64,000 nucleotides of DNA from Chloroflexota bacterium (GCA_028873865.1 JAPPNI010000015.1:147294-211293); one strand, 5' to 3'. Counted from the first letter of the stretch, positions 1 through 8,904 are shown. Numbers and translations: made by a program. Notes: a model not told the origin generated them from the letters alone.

Positions 1-22
1 CACCGTGGTTTAACCTGATCGC

Positions 23-586
23 ATGGTGCAACGCATGCTGGCGCTGGTCCCCGACGAGCAGGCCCGCGCTCAGATCGACTTGGTGCGCGCGCTCTATGAC
101 CGCGAACGGGTGGACGCGACGCCGCCTCACATCCCGCTCACCGACCAGTTCGACGATCACTACGGGCTTGAAGATCTACAGCAGATGTTGGAGATCATCC
201 TTGGCCTGTTTCATCCCTTCATGCTGGAACTGGGAGCCCCGCAGTCGTGGTACGACGACGGGGAGCATCTGCTGCAGATGGTCGCCGAGCAGGGCGCGGA
301 GGACGCCCAGCGGATCTCTTCGATCGTCTATCGCGATCTGTATCCCGAGCAGACGCCAAACGCGCTGATCCGCTCTCGTTCGCCGCTCGAGCGAACGGCC
401 TTGACCGTGGGCCGCTTCCGCCGCGAGGCCGAGGCCCTCAGCGCTGCCGAGTCGCTGTCGGCCCAGCGCTACTTCCTGGTCGTCACCCACGTCGGTGTGT
501 TCGATGCGGTTGAACAGACCGACGGGCCATCAGGCTGGTCGCTCAGACGGTCGTTGCCACTCGGCGCGATGATGGCGGACTTCTGA
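23..586 (+). CDS. LigT / 2'-5' RNA ligase-fold protein with altered motifs
   Basis: A 187-aa protein whose start follows an in-frame TAA at 11-13, so the gene is complete. The N-terminal pattern (helix rich in Arg/Leu, then T-P-P-H36-I-P-L) and the later A126-L-T-V-G-R-F segment line up with the two H-x-T/S-x motifs of 2'-5' RNA ligase/cyclic phosphodiesterase (LigT) proteins. In canonical members both motifs carry the catalytic His. Here the first keeps His but has Pro instead of Thr, and the second has Ala in place of His. The fold is therefore likely, but phosphodiesterase or ligase activity is doubtful. It lies 79 bases upstream of the cytidylate kinase-like gene on the same strand. Family assignment is inferred from motif layout only. 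Confidence 0.5.
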   Translation: MVQRMLALVPDEQARAQIDLVRALYDRERVDATPPHIPLTDQFDDHYGLEDLQQMLEIILGLFHPFMLELGAPQSWYDDGEHLLQMVAEQGAEDAQRISSIVYRDLYPEQTPNALIRSRSPLERTALTVGRFRREAEALSAAESLSAQRYFLVVTHVGVFDAVEQTDGPSGWSLRRSLPLGAMMADF

Positions 587-665
587 CGTCTCACGGAACG
601 TTCATCTTGCTTTTGGCCATTGGAGTACTCTGACCGTGCCATAACGTCAGTCGGGGAGGTGTGCG

Positions 666-1367
666 ATGCCAGTCGTGACTGTATCCAGCCAGTACGGCGC
701 GGGCGCGCGAGATGTGGCGCGGCGCCTGAGCCGCGATCTCGGCCTCGAATACATCGACCAGACGGTGCTGGTTGACGCTTCGCGTCAACTTGGCCGAACG
801 GTGTCGGAAGTAGCCGAGAAGGACGAGCGGACCGACTCGCTGCGGGCTCGGTTGGGCCACTTTCTCCAGCGCGCACTCGAACGATCGGCTGCCGGTGGCG
901 CGATCGATCCGATGCTGGGCTCAGGCAACCTGGAGCTGATGCTGTCGCAGAGCTATCAGGAGTTGACCGACAGCGGCTCGGGGGTGGTCGATGACCGCGC
1001 GATCCTGGCGACCACCTCGCAGATCATGGAATCGATTGCGCAACGCGGGAACGTCGTGATCATCGGCCGCGGTAGTCAGATGGTGCTCAGAGAGATGCCT
1101 GACGCGACCCATGTGCAGTTGGTCGCCGACCCGGCGGTCGCGCTGGAGCGGGTCCAGCAGTGGGAGGGCGTGGACGAGATCCAGGCGGCGCGATCGATTG
1201 AAGAGTTCAACAAGGGCCGCGCCGGATTCCACCAGAAGTTCTGGAAGGTCGATGTGTGGTCACCACTGCTCTACGACGTGGTGATCAACACGACGCACCT
1301 GACCTACGTGCAGGCAGCCCAGCTGATCGCTGAGGTGGTGGAGAAGAAAGCGGCGGCGGCAGTCTGA
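666..1367 (+). CDS. Cytidylate kinase-like family protein
   Basis: A 233-aa protein that starts with the short beta strand and P-loop-like segment of the cytidylate kinase-like family (VSSQYGAGARDVA at about residues 6-18). It continues with the typical Y-I-D-Q element and a central V-I-I-G-R-G-S motif near residue 130. True CMP kinases phosphorylate CMP/dCMP. This family is a divergent relative of unproven substrate, so I do not call it cmk. A strong Shine-Dalgarno (GGGGAGG) sits about 6 bases before the ATG. It is convergent with the small gene ending at 1375, with only 7 bases between the stops. The P-loop departs from the usual GxGGxGKG, so catalytic competence is uncertain. Confidence 0.75.
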   Translation: MPVVTVSSQYGAGARDVARRLSRDLGLEYIDQTVLVDASRQLGRTVSEVAEKDERTDSLRARLGHFLQRALERSAAGGAIDPMLGSGNLELMLSQSYQELTDSGSGVVDDRAILATTSQIMESIAQRGNVVIIGRGSQMVLREMPDATHVQLVADPAVALERVQQWEGVDEIQAARSIEEFNKGRAGFHQKFWKVDVWSPLLYDVVINTTHLTYVQAAQLIAEVVEKKAAAAV

Positions 1368-1374
1368 GCCGGTT

Positions 1375-1650
1375 CTAGGTAACCAGGCCTCGAAGCACGT
1401 CCTCGGCGGCGCTCAGGCGCGGCGCCATGCCGTAGGGGCCGTGGATCTGCAGCCCTTCGGCGTCGAGGGATTCTCGCGGGCCGATCGCTTCGTGGTAACT
1501 GGCCATGACCGGATGATCGTCGCCGACCGCGTCGGCGAGCAGTTCTTCAGTCGAGTCCCGCCATCGCATGAAGTCTTCGGTCGTCGGACCAATCGCCCGG
1601 ATGTAGCGCGACCGCTCAAGCAGCGTTTCGATTTGATCGTTCAGGTTCAT
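1375..1650 (-). CDS. Small conserved-looking hypothetical protein
   Basis: A 91-aa acidic protein of unknown function, probably alpha-helical, beginning MNLNDQIETLLERS and rich in Glu/Asp and Arg. I see no signal peptide, membrane segment or metal motif. It starts 24 bases after the GNAT gene stop at 1675 on the same strand, so the two are likely co-transcribed. The amino-acid composition is protein-like, and this reading is better than the overlapping opposite-strand reading, which is Arg/Pro-rich. Confidence 0.55.
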   Translation of the reverse strand: MNLNDQIETLLERSRYIRAIGPTTEDFMRWRDSTEELLADAVGDDHPVMASYHEAIGPRESLDAEGLQIHGPYGMAPRLSAAEDVLRGLVT

Positions 1651-1674
1651 GGCGCAAAGTGTATCGCAGCCCGG

Positions 1675-2274
1675 TCACCGTTCCGCCCAGACTTCCTGCA
1701 TGACGCCCCCGCGATCGTCCCAGTGAAGCAGAAGGCCGTCCGGCCAGCGGTCGCCGACCCGTTCCCAGGATGAACGGTCGAGCTGTCTGGGCGTCGGCAT
1801 ACCCATCAGGACGCCATCTTCGCGAGGGTTCGAGTACAGGTTGCGGCGCAGGGCTTCGTCGACGAAGCCCCGACTGTGATAGAGCGACCTCGCCGTTTCG
1901 TTTGACTCGCGAACCTCAAGCTGAATCACTGAGCAATCGAGTCGTTGGGCGAGCCTGAGGACGCAGTTGAGCAACAGCGCACCGAGCCCCTGGCCATGAT
2001 GTTCGGGATCGACGGCAAAGGTACACAGGTGCAGCTGATCGACCACATGCCAGGTGCCGAAATAGCCGAGAATACGCTCCCCCTGCTCGGCGAGAACGTA
2101 GAAGATACTGATCGGCGACTGGGTCAGCTCGCCGGCGAAGTAGCGCCGGCTCCAGCCGGACTCACCGAAAGCGCGGCCATCGAGGTCGGCCACGGCGTCA
2201 AGATCATCGAGCGTCATCGGTCGGAGCAGCAGGTGGTCGGACATCGTGCTGGGCTTGCCCGCTTGGTGCGGCAT
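1675..2274 (-). CDS. GNAT family N-acetyltransferase (RimI-like)
   Basis: A 199-aa (189 aa from the second ATG at 2244) acetyl-CoA-dependent N-acetyltransferase. The GNAT core is clear: L-R-P-M-T-L-D-D-L-D-A at the N-terminus, the acetyl-CoA pyrophosphate-binding motif in VDPEHHGQGLGALLL, then V-R-E-S-N-x-x-A-R-S-L-Y and G-F-V, the last strand-helix pattern of RimI-type enzymes. A ~45-residue C-terminal tail rich in Trp/Arg is unusual for RimI. The substrate is unknown; ribosomal-protein or small-molecule acetylation are both possible. No strong ribosome site precedes either ATG. It heads a two-gene unit with the small gene ending at 1375. Confidence 0.8.
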   Translation of the reverse strand: MPHQAGKPSTMSDHLLLRPMTLDDLDAVADLDGRAFGESGWSRRYFAGELTQSPISIFYVLAEQGERILGYFGTWHVVDQLHLCTFAVDPEHHGQGLGALLLNCVLRLAQRLDCSVIQLEVRESNETARSLYHSRGFVDEALRRNLYSNPREDGVLMGMPTPRQLDRSSWERVGDRWPDGLLLHWDDRGGVMQEVWAER

Positions 2275-2328
2275 GAGTCAGAGTAGGCCCGTGCAACACG
2301 GACAACTGTGCGCCAGATGGCTCACGAC

Positions 2329-2334
2329 TATACT
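2329..2334 (+). promoter_or_regulatory. Possible -10 box upstream of the ABC exporter operon
   Basis: TATACT at 2329-2334 is a good match to a sigma-70 -10 box. A weak -35-like hexamer (CTGTGC) lies 17 bases upstream. The box sits in the gap between the divergent GNAT gene and the ABC exporter gene, about 80 bases before the TTG start. Sequence inference only. Confidence 0.3.
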
Positions 2335-2413
2335 GCAGTCGAGTTATGACTGAGTTCCAGCGGCGCACCGACGCCGGGGCGATGCCCGAAAGCCGCCCGG
2401 TCGGGAGCCGAAA

Positions 2414-4288
2414 TTGACCACCTCGATCGCCCAACTCGAGCCTCAGCGACGGCTACGGATGCCGACGTCAGTGCTGATCCTCGGGCGCGTGATGCGTTTC
2501 GCGCTGCCGTACTGGAAGGGACTCTCGGTCACCGCAATCGCGATTCTGGCAACGGCAGCGTTCGCGATTTCGACGCCCTGGCTCTTGCGCTGGGCGATCG
2601 ATACCGCGATCTCAACGGACATTGTCAACGGGGACACAGTGATCGCGATCACCGGCTGGCTGGTGGCTGTGGCCGGTCTGGCGTTGGTCGGTGCGGCCGT
2701 ACTGCGTGGGACCTCGATGTTCGTCCAGCGCTATCTGGCCGAGTGGGTCGGACAGACGGTGGCCTACGACCTGCGCAACGCGATTTACCAGCGCCTGCAG
2801 ACGCTGTCGTTCCGCTACCACGACGGCGCCGAAACGGGTCAGATCATGGTCCGCGCGACGCAGGATGTCGAAGTGGTGCGGATGTTCATCAACTTCGGCG
2901 GCGTGCAACTGACGTTCACGCTGGTGTTGGGCGTGGGCACGCTGGTGATCATGCTGCTGATCAACTGGCCGCTGGCACTGATGGTCTGGGGGATCATGAT
3001 CCTGATTTCGGCGCGCTCGGCGTTTGTCGCTCGTCGCCTGCGTCCGATCTGGAACGACGTGCAGGAATCGCAGGCGCAGCTGGGCACGGTGCTGCAGGAG
3101 GCGTTGTCGGGGATTCGCGTGGTCAAGGCGTTCGGCCGCTCGGAGTTCGAGGGCCAGAAGTTCGGCCGCGCGGCCGGTTGGTTGCAGCAACGCTCGTACG
3201 ACGCGTCAATGGTGCAGGCGGTGAATATGCCGCTGATGACGATGCTGGGAGCGGCGGCGATCGTATTGACCATTTGGTACGGCGGCCGCGAGGTCGTCAA
3301 CGGTAACTTCACGGTCGGTGAACTGACCATGTTCCTGATGTTCCTGACCATCCTGCAGATGCCGATTCGCGGCCTCGGCTGGATGGTGATGATGGTGCCG
3401 CGGGCGGCCACAGCCGGGATGCGGATTTTCGAGATCCTCGACCAGGAATCGGAAGTGCAGGACAACCCGGACGCGGTGACTCCTCAAAGTCCTCAGGGCC
3501 ACATCAAATTCGAGGGTGTCAGCTTCGCCTACGACCCACGCTCGCCGGTGTTGGGAAACATTGACTTCGAGGCTAGGCCGGGCGAGCTGATCGCGCTGCT
3601 GGGCTTGACCGGCAGCGGCAAGACCACCGTGGTCAATCTCATCCCGCGCTTCTATGACGTCAGCACCGGCCGGGTGACGTTTGACGACCAGGACGTGCGC
3701 GAGTGGCCGCTGGAGGCATTGCGCCAGCAGGTCGCAATTGTCCAGCAGGAGGTGTTCCTGTTCGCTGCCACGTTGAAGGAGAACATCGCCTACGGCCGGC
3801 CCGACGCCACCGATGAGGAAATCGAGGCGGCAGCCAAGCTGGCCCGGATCCACAATTTCATTAGCCGGCTGCCGGAGCAGTACGACACCTGGGTCGGTGA
3901 GCGCGGCGCCAATTTCTCCGGTGGGCAGAAGCAGCGCATCGCGATTGCGCGGGCATTGCTGATGGACCCGCGCGTGTTGATCTTCGACGACTCCACCTCC
4001 TCGGTCGATGCAGCGACCGAGTTTGAGATCCAACAGGCGATGGCCGCGCTGATGCGAGGACGAACGACCTTCGTGATCGCCCATCGGCTTCGCTCCCTGC
4101 GCGAGGCTGATCAAATCCTGGTCCTCGACCAGGGACGCATCGTCCAGCGCGGCAAGCACGACGAGTTGCTTGAGCAGGGCGGCCTCTATCGAGAGATCTA
4201 CGAGTTGGAGCTGCGCGACCAGGAGTCGGCCCAGGCACTGGCCGAGGAACCGGCGGAGGCTGTCGCCGCAGCGGGCGGGAGCGGCTAG
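2414..4288 (+). CDS. Heterodimeric ABC exporter subunit with degenerate catalytic site
   Basis: A 624-aa type IV ABC exporter half-transporter: six predicted membrane helices (about residues 20-330), then a nucleotide-binding domain. Walker A is GLTGSGKT with K403, the signature is FSGGQ (501-505), and Walker B is VLIFDD. The position of the catalytic Glu is Asp526. That substitution is the hallmark of the degenerate-site partner in heterodimers such as TM287/288, LmrCD and BmrCD. The start is a TTG; no in-frame upstream ATG fits, and an internal ATG at 2459 is the alternative. The stop directly abuts the ATG of the second subunit, so the pair is co-translated. Likely an exporter of lipids or drugs at the cytoplasmic membrane; substrate unknown. 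Confidence 0.9.
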   Translation: MTTSIAQLEPQRRLRMPTSVLILGRVMRFALPYWKGLSVTAIAILATAAFAISTPWLLRWAIDTAISTDIVNGDTVIAITGWLVAVAGLALVGAAVLRGTSMFVQRYLAEWVGQTVAYDLRNAIYQRLQTLSFRYHDGAETGQIMVRATQDVEVVRMFINFGGVQLTFTLVLGVGTLVIMLLINWPLALMVWGIMILISARSAFVARRLRPIWNDVQESQAQLGTVLQEALSGIRVVKAFGRSEFEGQKFGRAAGWLQQRSYDASMVQAVNMPLMTMLGAAAIVLTIWYGGREVVNGNFTVGELTMFLMFLTILQMPIRGLGWMVMMVPRAATAGMRIFEILDQESEVQDNPDAVTPQSPQGHIKFEGVSFAYDPRSPVLGNIDFEARPGELIALLGLTGSGKTTVVNLIPRFYDVSTGRVTFDDQDVREWPLEALRQQVAIVQQEVFLFAATLKENIAYGRPDATDEEIEAAAKLARIHNFISRLPEQYDTWVGERGANFSGGQKQRIAIARALLMDPRVLIFDDSTSSVDAATEFEIQQAMAALMRGRTTFVIAHRLRSLREADQILVLDQGRIVQRGKHDELLEQGGLYREIYELELRDQESAQALAEEPAEAVAAAGGSG

Positions 4289-6301
4289 ATGGGCATGATG
4301 GGTGGCGGTATGGCCGGTGGTTGGACCTCCAACCTGGGCGGCGGCGGACATGGTCCGCGCAGCGCTTGGGCCAGTTCCGCCTCGATGGCCGACGGCTGGG
4401 ACAAGGAATACGGGTCGCTCTACAACCCCAACCTCGTGCGCCGCTTCGGCCGCTACATCGGTCCGCACAAGAAGCGTCTAGGCGCGGCCATTGTGGCCAA
4501 TGCGACCTTCGCCGTGGCCTTCAACGTGCAGGTGCTCGTCGTCTATCAGGCGCTCCAGGGAGCGTTGGAGAATGGCATCCTCTCCGAACTGGACCGGATC
4601 GCGATCGCGTTCAGCGTGATCGTGCTGGTCTCCTGGGGAGCGGAGTTCCTGCGTCAGTGGCTCATGGCCAACGTCGGCCATCCGATCCTCCGGCGAATGC
4701 GGCAGGAGGTGTTCGATCACCTGATGCGGCTGGAACATCGCTTCTACGACCGGGGCGAAGTCGGCGCGATCATGTCCCGCGTCACTTCCGACGTGCAGGT
4801 GCTGCAGGAGATGCTGACATCCGGCGTGCTCACCGTGATCGGCGACATCTTCGGTCTCGTGATCATCATGGCGGTAATGCTCTTCATCGACTGGCAACTC
4901 GCCCTCGTCTCGTTCGCCGTACTGCCCATCCTGATCGTCTCGATGGCGATCTGGAGCAAGCGCGCGCGAATGGCATTCCTCGAGACACGGGTCGCCATTG
5001 CCGCCGTCAACTCCACATTGAACGAAGATCTCAACGGCGTTCGCGTCGTGCAGAGCCTGAATCGTGAGTCGGAGAACGCCAAGCGATTCGACCGGATCAA
5101 CAATTGGAATCTGCGCGCAACCCGCAGAGCGGGACTGCTCTCGGCCGCGATCATGCCGCTGGTTGAGATCCTGATCGCGCTGGCAACCGCCCTGATCATC
5201 GTCGTCGCGGCTATGCGACTCAGCGGCGGCGGGCTGGACGAGGCCGCCGGGGTTGCGGCCATCATCGCCTTCGCCATCGGCATCCAGCGATTCTTCGACC
5301 CGGTCCGCGATCTGGTGCTGCAATACACGATGTTCCAGCGCGCGATGGCCGGCGCCGAGCGTGTCTTCGAGGTGCTCGACACCGAGCCGGAGATCGAAGA
5401 TTCAGCCGACGCGAGGGACTTGCCCGACATCGCCGGACATGTCCACTTCGACAACGTCTCCCTCGAGTACGTCGAGGGCGTTCGGGTCCTGTTCGACCTC
5501 GATCTGGAAGTGCAACCTGGCGAGACGGTCGCGCTGGTCGGTGAGACCGGCGCCGGTAAGACGTCCATCACATCCCTGATCACTCGCAACTACGAGGTCA
5601 CTGAGGGGGCGGTCCGGATCGACGGACACGACGTTCGCGAAGTGACTCGCGCCTCGCTGGTGCAACGTGTTGGCGTCGTGCTGCAGGATCCGTTCCTGTT
5701 CTCAGGCACGGTCCTCGACAACATCCTGTACGGCAACCTCGAGGCGACGCACGAGCAGGCGATCGCAGCGGCCAAGGTCGTTGGCGCGGACGAATGGATC
5801 GAGCGTCTGCCGCAGAGTTACGACACACCGCTGGCCGAACGGGCGCAGAACCTCTCCATCGGACAGCGTCAGCTAGTCGCCTTCGCCCGCGCGATACTCA
5901 GTGACCCGCGCATCCTGATCCTCGACGAGGCGACGGCGAACGTCGATTCACAGACCGAGGCGTTGATCCAACAGGCGATCGCACGTGTGCTCAAAGGCCG
6001 GACGGCATTTGTCATCGCGCACCGTCTGTCGACGATCCGCTCGGTCGACCGCATCATCGTGCTGGAGTACGGTCGGATTCTGGAGCAGGGCTCGCACGAT
6101 GAGCTGCTGGCGCTCGACGGCGAGTACGCCAAGCTCTACCGGATGATGTACGCCGCGCAGGAGTCGGTCGAATTCGACGAAGATGCGGCGCTGGCAGTGC
6201 TCGACCGGATGCGAGAGCGAACCAGCGCGAACGGGCGCAACGGCACGAACAGGGCGGCCGCCTCGACGGAGCAGAGCGAACCGGCTCTGTCGCTCGACTG
6301 A
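4289..6301 (+). CDS. Heterodimeric ABC exporter subunit with catalytic Walker B Glu
   Basis: A 670-aa half-transporter that follows the first subunit with zero spacing. A Gly/Met-rich leader (MGMMGGGMAGG...) of about 45 residues precedes six predicted helices. The nucleotide-binding domain has Walker A GETGAGKT (K424), Walker B LILDE with the catalytic Glu547, and a signature reading LSIGQ (522-526) instead of LSGGQ. In heterodimeric exporters the altered signature of this subunit faces the Asp-bearing Walker B of the partner. One ATP site is then degenerate and the other canonical, and both halves of that prediction are visible here. The Arg/Asn-rich C-terminal tail is not conserved in the family. 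An internal ATG at 4385 is an alternative start. Confidence 0.9.
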   Translation: MGMMGGGMAGGWTSNLGGGGHGPRSAWASSASMADGWDKEYGSLYNPNLVRRFGRYIGPHKKRLGAAIVANATFAVAFNVQVLVVYQALQGALENGILSELDRIAIAFSVIVLVSWGAEFLRQWLMANVGHPILRRMRQEVFDHLMRLEHRFYDRGEVGAIMSRVTSDVQVLQEMLTSGVLTVIGDIFGLVIIMAVMLFIDWQLALVSFAVLPILIVSMAIWSKRARMAFLETRVAIAAVNSTLNEDLNGVRVVQSLNRESENAKRFDRINNWNLRATRRAGLLSAAIMPLVEILIALATALIIVVAAMRLSGGGLDEAAGVAAIIAFAIGIQRFFDPVRDLVLQYTMFQRAMAGAERVFEVLDTEPEIEDSADARDLPDIAGHVHFDNVSLEYVEGVRVLFDLDLEVQPGETVALVGETGAGKTSITSLITRNYEVTEGAVRIDGHDVREVTRASLVQRVGVVLQDPFLFSGTVLDNILYGNLEATHEQAIAAAKVVGADEWIERLPQSYDTPLAERAQNLSIGQRQLVAFARAILSDPRILILDEATANVDSQTEALIQQAIARVLKGRTAFVIAHRLSTIRSVDRIIVLEYGRILEQGSHDELLALDGEYAKLYRMMYAAQESVEFDEDAALAVLDRMRERTSANGRNGTNRAAASTEQSEPALSLD

Positions 6302-6310
6302 CGGCTGAAA

Positions 6311-6326
6311 ATCCGCTCCCGCGGAT
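6311..6326. terminator. Weak hairpin between convergent abc and ruvB genes
   Basis: A 6-bp stem (ATCCGC/GCGGAT) with a 4-nt loop sits in the 29-bp gap between the exporter stop and the ruvB stop. It has no clear T-run on either side. It could serve as a weak bidirectional terminator. Confidence 0.3.
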
Positions 6327-6330
6327 CGCG

Positions 6331-7404
6331 TTACCCGGAACCGGTCTCGAATAGCGACCCCTGATCGGCCGCCGATCCTTGGGGCGTGAGCCCCAGATGG
6401 CTCCAGGCGGCCGGCGTGGCGACCCGGCCGCGCGGGGTTCGTGCAAGAAAGCCCAGCTGGATCAGATACGGCTCGTAGACGTCCATCACGGTGTCGGCAT
6501 CCTCGGCGACGGCCGCCGCGAGCGTGTCCAGGCCGACCGGACCGCCATTGAAACCCTCGATCAACGCGCGCAAGAGGCCGCGGTCATGTTCATCGAGACC
6601 GAGTTCGTCCACTCGCAGGCCGCGCAGCGCCTCGTCCGCGACGGAATCTGTGATCACGCCGTCTGCGCGAACCTCCGCGAAGTCGCGAACTCTTCGCAAC
6701 AGTCGGTTGGCGATTCGCGGGGTGCCTCGCGCTCGCGCCGCGAGGAGATGAGCTCCCGCAGGATCAAGTTCGACGTCCAGTGCTTCTGCCGAACGGACGA
6801 TGACCTGTTCAAGTTCGCCGGTGCTGTAGAAGTCCAGCCGCTGGACCATACCGAATCGATCCCGAAGGGGCGGAGAGATCATCGCGTAGCGAGTCGTCGC
6901 CCCGATCAGCGTGAACGGCTTGACCGAGAGCTGGACGCTGCGCGCCGCCGGCCCGCTGCCGATCATCATGAACAATCGGAAATCCTCCATCGCCGAGTAG
7001 AGCACCTCCTCCGCCGAGCGAGGGACCCGGTGGATCTCGTCGATGAAGAGCACGTCATGGGTCTGCACGGTGGTGAGGATCGCCGCGATGTCGCCGGCGC
7101 GTTGGATCGCCGGGCCGCTGGTCGGTCTCAGATTCACGCCCAGCTCTCGAGCGACGATACGCGCGAGCGTCGTCTTGCCGAGTCCCGGGGGGCCGTAGAG
7201 CAGGAGGTGGTCCAGCGCCTCATCGCGCTGTTTCGCTGCGTCGACGGCGATGTGGATCGCTTCGTGAACGGTCGACTGACCGACGAACTCGTCAAGCCTG
7301 GTCGGGCGCAGGGCGCGATCGTGGGTGTCGATGTCGCTCTCGGCCGCATCGATCACCCGTCCAACGGCCGAGCCTTCCTCACCGGAGGCGTCCTGGCTAG
7401 TCAT
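6331..7404 (-). CDS. ruvB: Holliday junction branch migration ATPase RuvB
   Basis: A 357-aa AAA+ motor that, with RuvA, drives branch migration of Holliday junctions during recombination and repair. It has the family signature: L-D-E-F-V-G-Q near the N-terminus, Walker A in [10 protein letters not shown], Walker [10 protein letters not shown], sensor 1 GATTR, the RDRFG arginine finger region, and the C-terminal winged helix ending in T-P-R-G-R-V-A-T. Length is normal for the family. The ATG overlaps the stop of the YqeK-like gene by 4 bases, so it is the last gene of a three-gene operon. No ruvA or ruvC lies beside it here. Confidence 0.97.
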   Translation of the reverse strand: MTSQDASGEEGSAVGRVIDAAESDIDTHDRALRPTRLDEFVGQSTVHEAIHIAVDAAKQRDEALDHLLLYGPPGLGKTTLARIVARELGVNLRPTSGPAIQRAGDIAAILTTVQTHDVLFIDEIHRVPRSAEEVLYSAMEDFRLFMMIGSGPAARSVQLSVKPFTLIGATTRYAMISPPLRDRFGMVQRLDFYSTGELEQVIVRSAEALDVELDPAGAHLLAARARGTPRIANRLLRRVRDFAEVRADGVITDSVADEALRGLRVDELGLDEHDRGLLRALIEGFNGGPVGLDTLAAAVAEDADTVMDVYEPYLIQLGFLARTPRGRVATPAAWSHLGLTPQGSAADQGSLFETGSG

Positions 7405-7997
7405 AGTGCGCGTCGCAGAAATGCGTTGCGGCTGGCGACCGCGAGCGGGTGGAGCGGCTGTCCGCTGTTGAGCTGACTGGTGAGCCGTCGTTCGAGGAAC
7501 ATCGCCGCAGCTGCGTACAGGTCATGCTCAGCCGCGGCAGCCACGGCCGTCAGGCCCGGGTCTCGCTGGACCTTGCGCGGGTCGATCTTGTCGGCCATGA
7601 AGACGGCCAACGCCTCAAGTGAGTATTCCGGGTGCGCGGTCGTGTGATAGGCGATGGCTGACAGGATCTCCTCGTGCTCGACGTTCAGCGTCGCGCGGGC
7701 GTATGCGGAGGCCAGTGGACCGTGCAGCACGATTGGCGCGGCCAGTTCATCCTCGCTGATCGGAACGCAATAGTGGCGTGACAGCGCAACCAGCTCAGGG
7801 CCCTTGCAATGGCGGAACAGATCGTGCCCAGCCGCGGCCGCCGCGCAGATATCCCGGTCGAGTTCGTGAATCGCCGCCAAACGCAGCGCCCCGCGTTCAA
7901 CCCGCCTGACGTGTTTCTGCAGCTTCTCTGGACGGTCGCTCATCGCCGTGGCGAAGCGCTCGCGGATCGCCTCGGGATCGCGGAGAGCGTCGGTCAT
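7401..7997 (-). CDS. yqeK: YqeK-like HD-domain Ap4A hydrolase
   Basis: A 198-aa HD-superfamily protein resembling YqeK, which in Firmicutes hydrolyses diadenosine tetraphosphate symmetrically to two ADP. The diagnostic blocks are present: H-V-R-R-V, then A-A-A-G-H-D-L (the HD pair), [18 protein letters not shown], and M-A-D-K-I-D-P-R-K. These supply the His/Asp ligands of a di-iron centre. YqeK genes usually sit beside nadD; here the gene is translationally coupled to ruvB (4-base overlap) and to an upstream membrane protein (4-base overlap). The link to recombination is positional only. Confidence 0.85.
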   Translation of the reverse strand: MTDALRDPEAIRERFATAMSDRPEKLQKHVRRVERGALRLAAIHELDRDICAAAAAGHDLFRHCKGPELVALSRHYCVPISEDELAAPIVLHGPLASAYARATLNVEHEEILSAIAYHTTAHPEYSLEALAVFMADKIDPRKVQRDPGLTAVAAAAEHDLYAAAAMFLERRLTSQLNSGQPLHPLAVASRNAFLRRAL

Positions 7998-8611
7998 CGG
8001 CGGCCCCGACGGCGACTCTCGTCCTCGTCCGGCTGTGTCAGCTGCACGCCGACGAAGTCGGAGACGGCGGTGCCGACGTCCAGCGCTTCCTGATGCGTGG
8101 GAAATCGGCCGATGCGCATCAACCGACCGTCGGCGAAGGCGATATGAGCGCTATGCGAACCGCTGAACTGAAGCAGCAGTGGACGCGAGCGCTGTTGCTT
8201 CATCGTGATCGTCTCAATGTCGTAGAGCTCGAAACTCCACTCCCGATTGACGACCCAGAGCATCGACTGATGGACGCGCCCCACGTCATCTTCGAGGTCG
8301 AAGTCGACCTCGAGCACGTCGCCACCAACGACGCCGAGAATGGCCCAGAGTATGCCGCCCCCGAAATAGCCGGCGGCGGCGCCGACAACAGCAGCTCCCA
8401 GCGGGTCGGAGCCGCCAAACAACCCCACCGCGACCAGCGCCACGATCGCCGCCGGGATCGCGCCATAGGCCCAGTTGGGTAGGGGCGACCAGAACGTGCG
8501 AAGCCGCAGCGTATCCTGATTCGGATAGGAGAGGCGGACGATGGATGACCGCGTCTTCGGCGCGACCGGTTCGGCTGAGTCAGCTGGTCGACGGCGTCGT
8601 CTGCGAGCCAT
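7994..8611 (-). CDS. Hypothetical membrane protein upstream of yqeK-ruvB
   Basis: A 205-aa protein with an Arg-rich N-terminus, two adjacent hydrophobic helices at about residues 47-97 (Gly/Ala-rich), and a C-terminal soluble domain of beta-strand character. It ends with a Glu/Arg-rich tail. I do not recognise the family. It is first in the operon with yqeK and ruvB, overlapping yqeK by 4 bases. The start codon overlaps an ATG on the opposite strand, so the next gene probably starts at 8628 and the two 5' ends lie only 16 bases apart. Confidence 0.7.
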   Translation of the reverse strand: MARRRRRRPADSAEPVAPKTRSSIVRLSYPNQDTLRLRTFWSPLPNWAYGAIPAAIVALVAVGLFGGSDPLGAAVVGAAAGYFGGGILWAILGVVGGDVLEVDFDLEDDVGRVHQSMLWVVNREWSFELYDIETITMKQQRSRPLLLQFSGSHSAHIAFADGRLMRIGRFPTHQEALDVGTAVSDFVGVQLTQPDEDESRRRGRR

Positions 8612-8627
8612 GGTCAGAGGCTATCGG

Positions 8628-8846
8628 ATGCGTGCGTCGCTGGGACTGATCGTCTCAGTAGCGCTGTGGCTGGTCTGGACCTCCCCGGCCCTGGCTCAAG
8701 AGGTCGTGATGTCGGGGAGCCGCTATTCGGCGCCGCTATGGGCGTGGATCGCCGCGATCGTGGTGGCCATGGGACTCAGCCTGTTGGGAATCGTGATCGG
8801 CTTGTGGTTCCTGCGCAAGCGTTCCCGGATCGAGTCATCCGAGTAG
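8628..8846 (+). CDS. Small secreted or membrane-anchored protein
   Basis: A 72-aa protein with a signal peptide-like N-terminus (MRASLGLIVSVALWLVW followed by an A-L-A cleavage-type site near residue 23). A short extracellular stretch follows, then one transmembrane helix (about 38-61) and a positive K-R-S-R end. No family recognised. The ATG at 8628 has AGAGG 7 bases upstream. An ATG at 8610 is possible but overlaps the divergent gene's start codon. A strong hairpin terminator follows the stop. Confidence 0.55.
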   Translation: MRASLGLIVSVALWLVWTSPALAQEVVMSGSRYSAPLWAWIAAIVVAMGLSLLGIVIGLWFLRKRSRIESSE

Positions 8847-8850
8847 AACG

Positions 8851-8882
8851 GCGAAGCGCACTCCCTGAGGAGTGCGCTTCGC
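8851..8882. terminator. Perfect 14-bp hairpin, bidirectional terminator
   Basis: GCGAAGCGCACTCC and its exact reverse complement are separated by a 4-nt loop (CTGA). The hairpin lies 4 bases after the small membrane gene's stop and 22 bases beyond the end of the convergent acyl-CoA dehydrogenase. The long perfect stem and convergent context support a shared intrinsic terminator, although the flanking T-tracts are poor. Confidence 0.75.
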
Positions 8883-8904
8883 ATTGTGACTGGACCGCGA
8901 GCGT

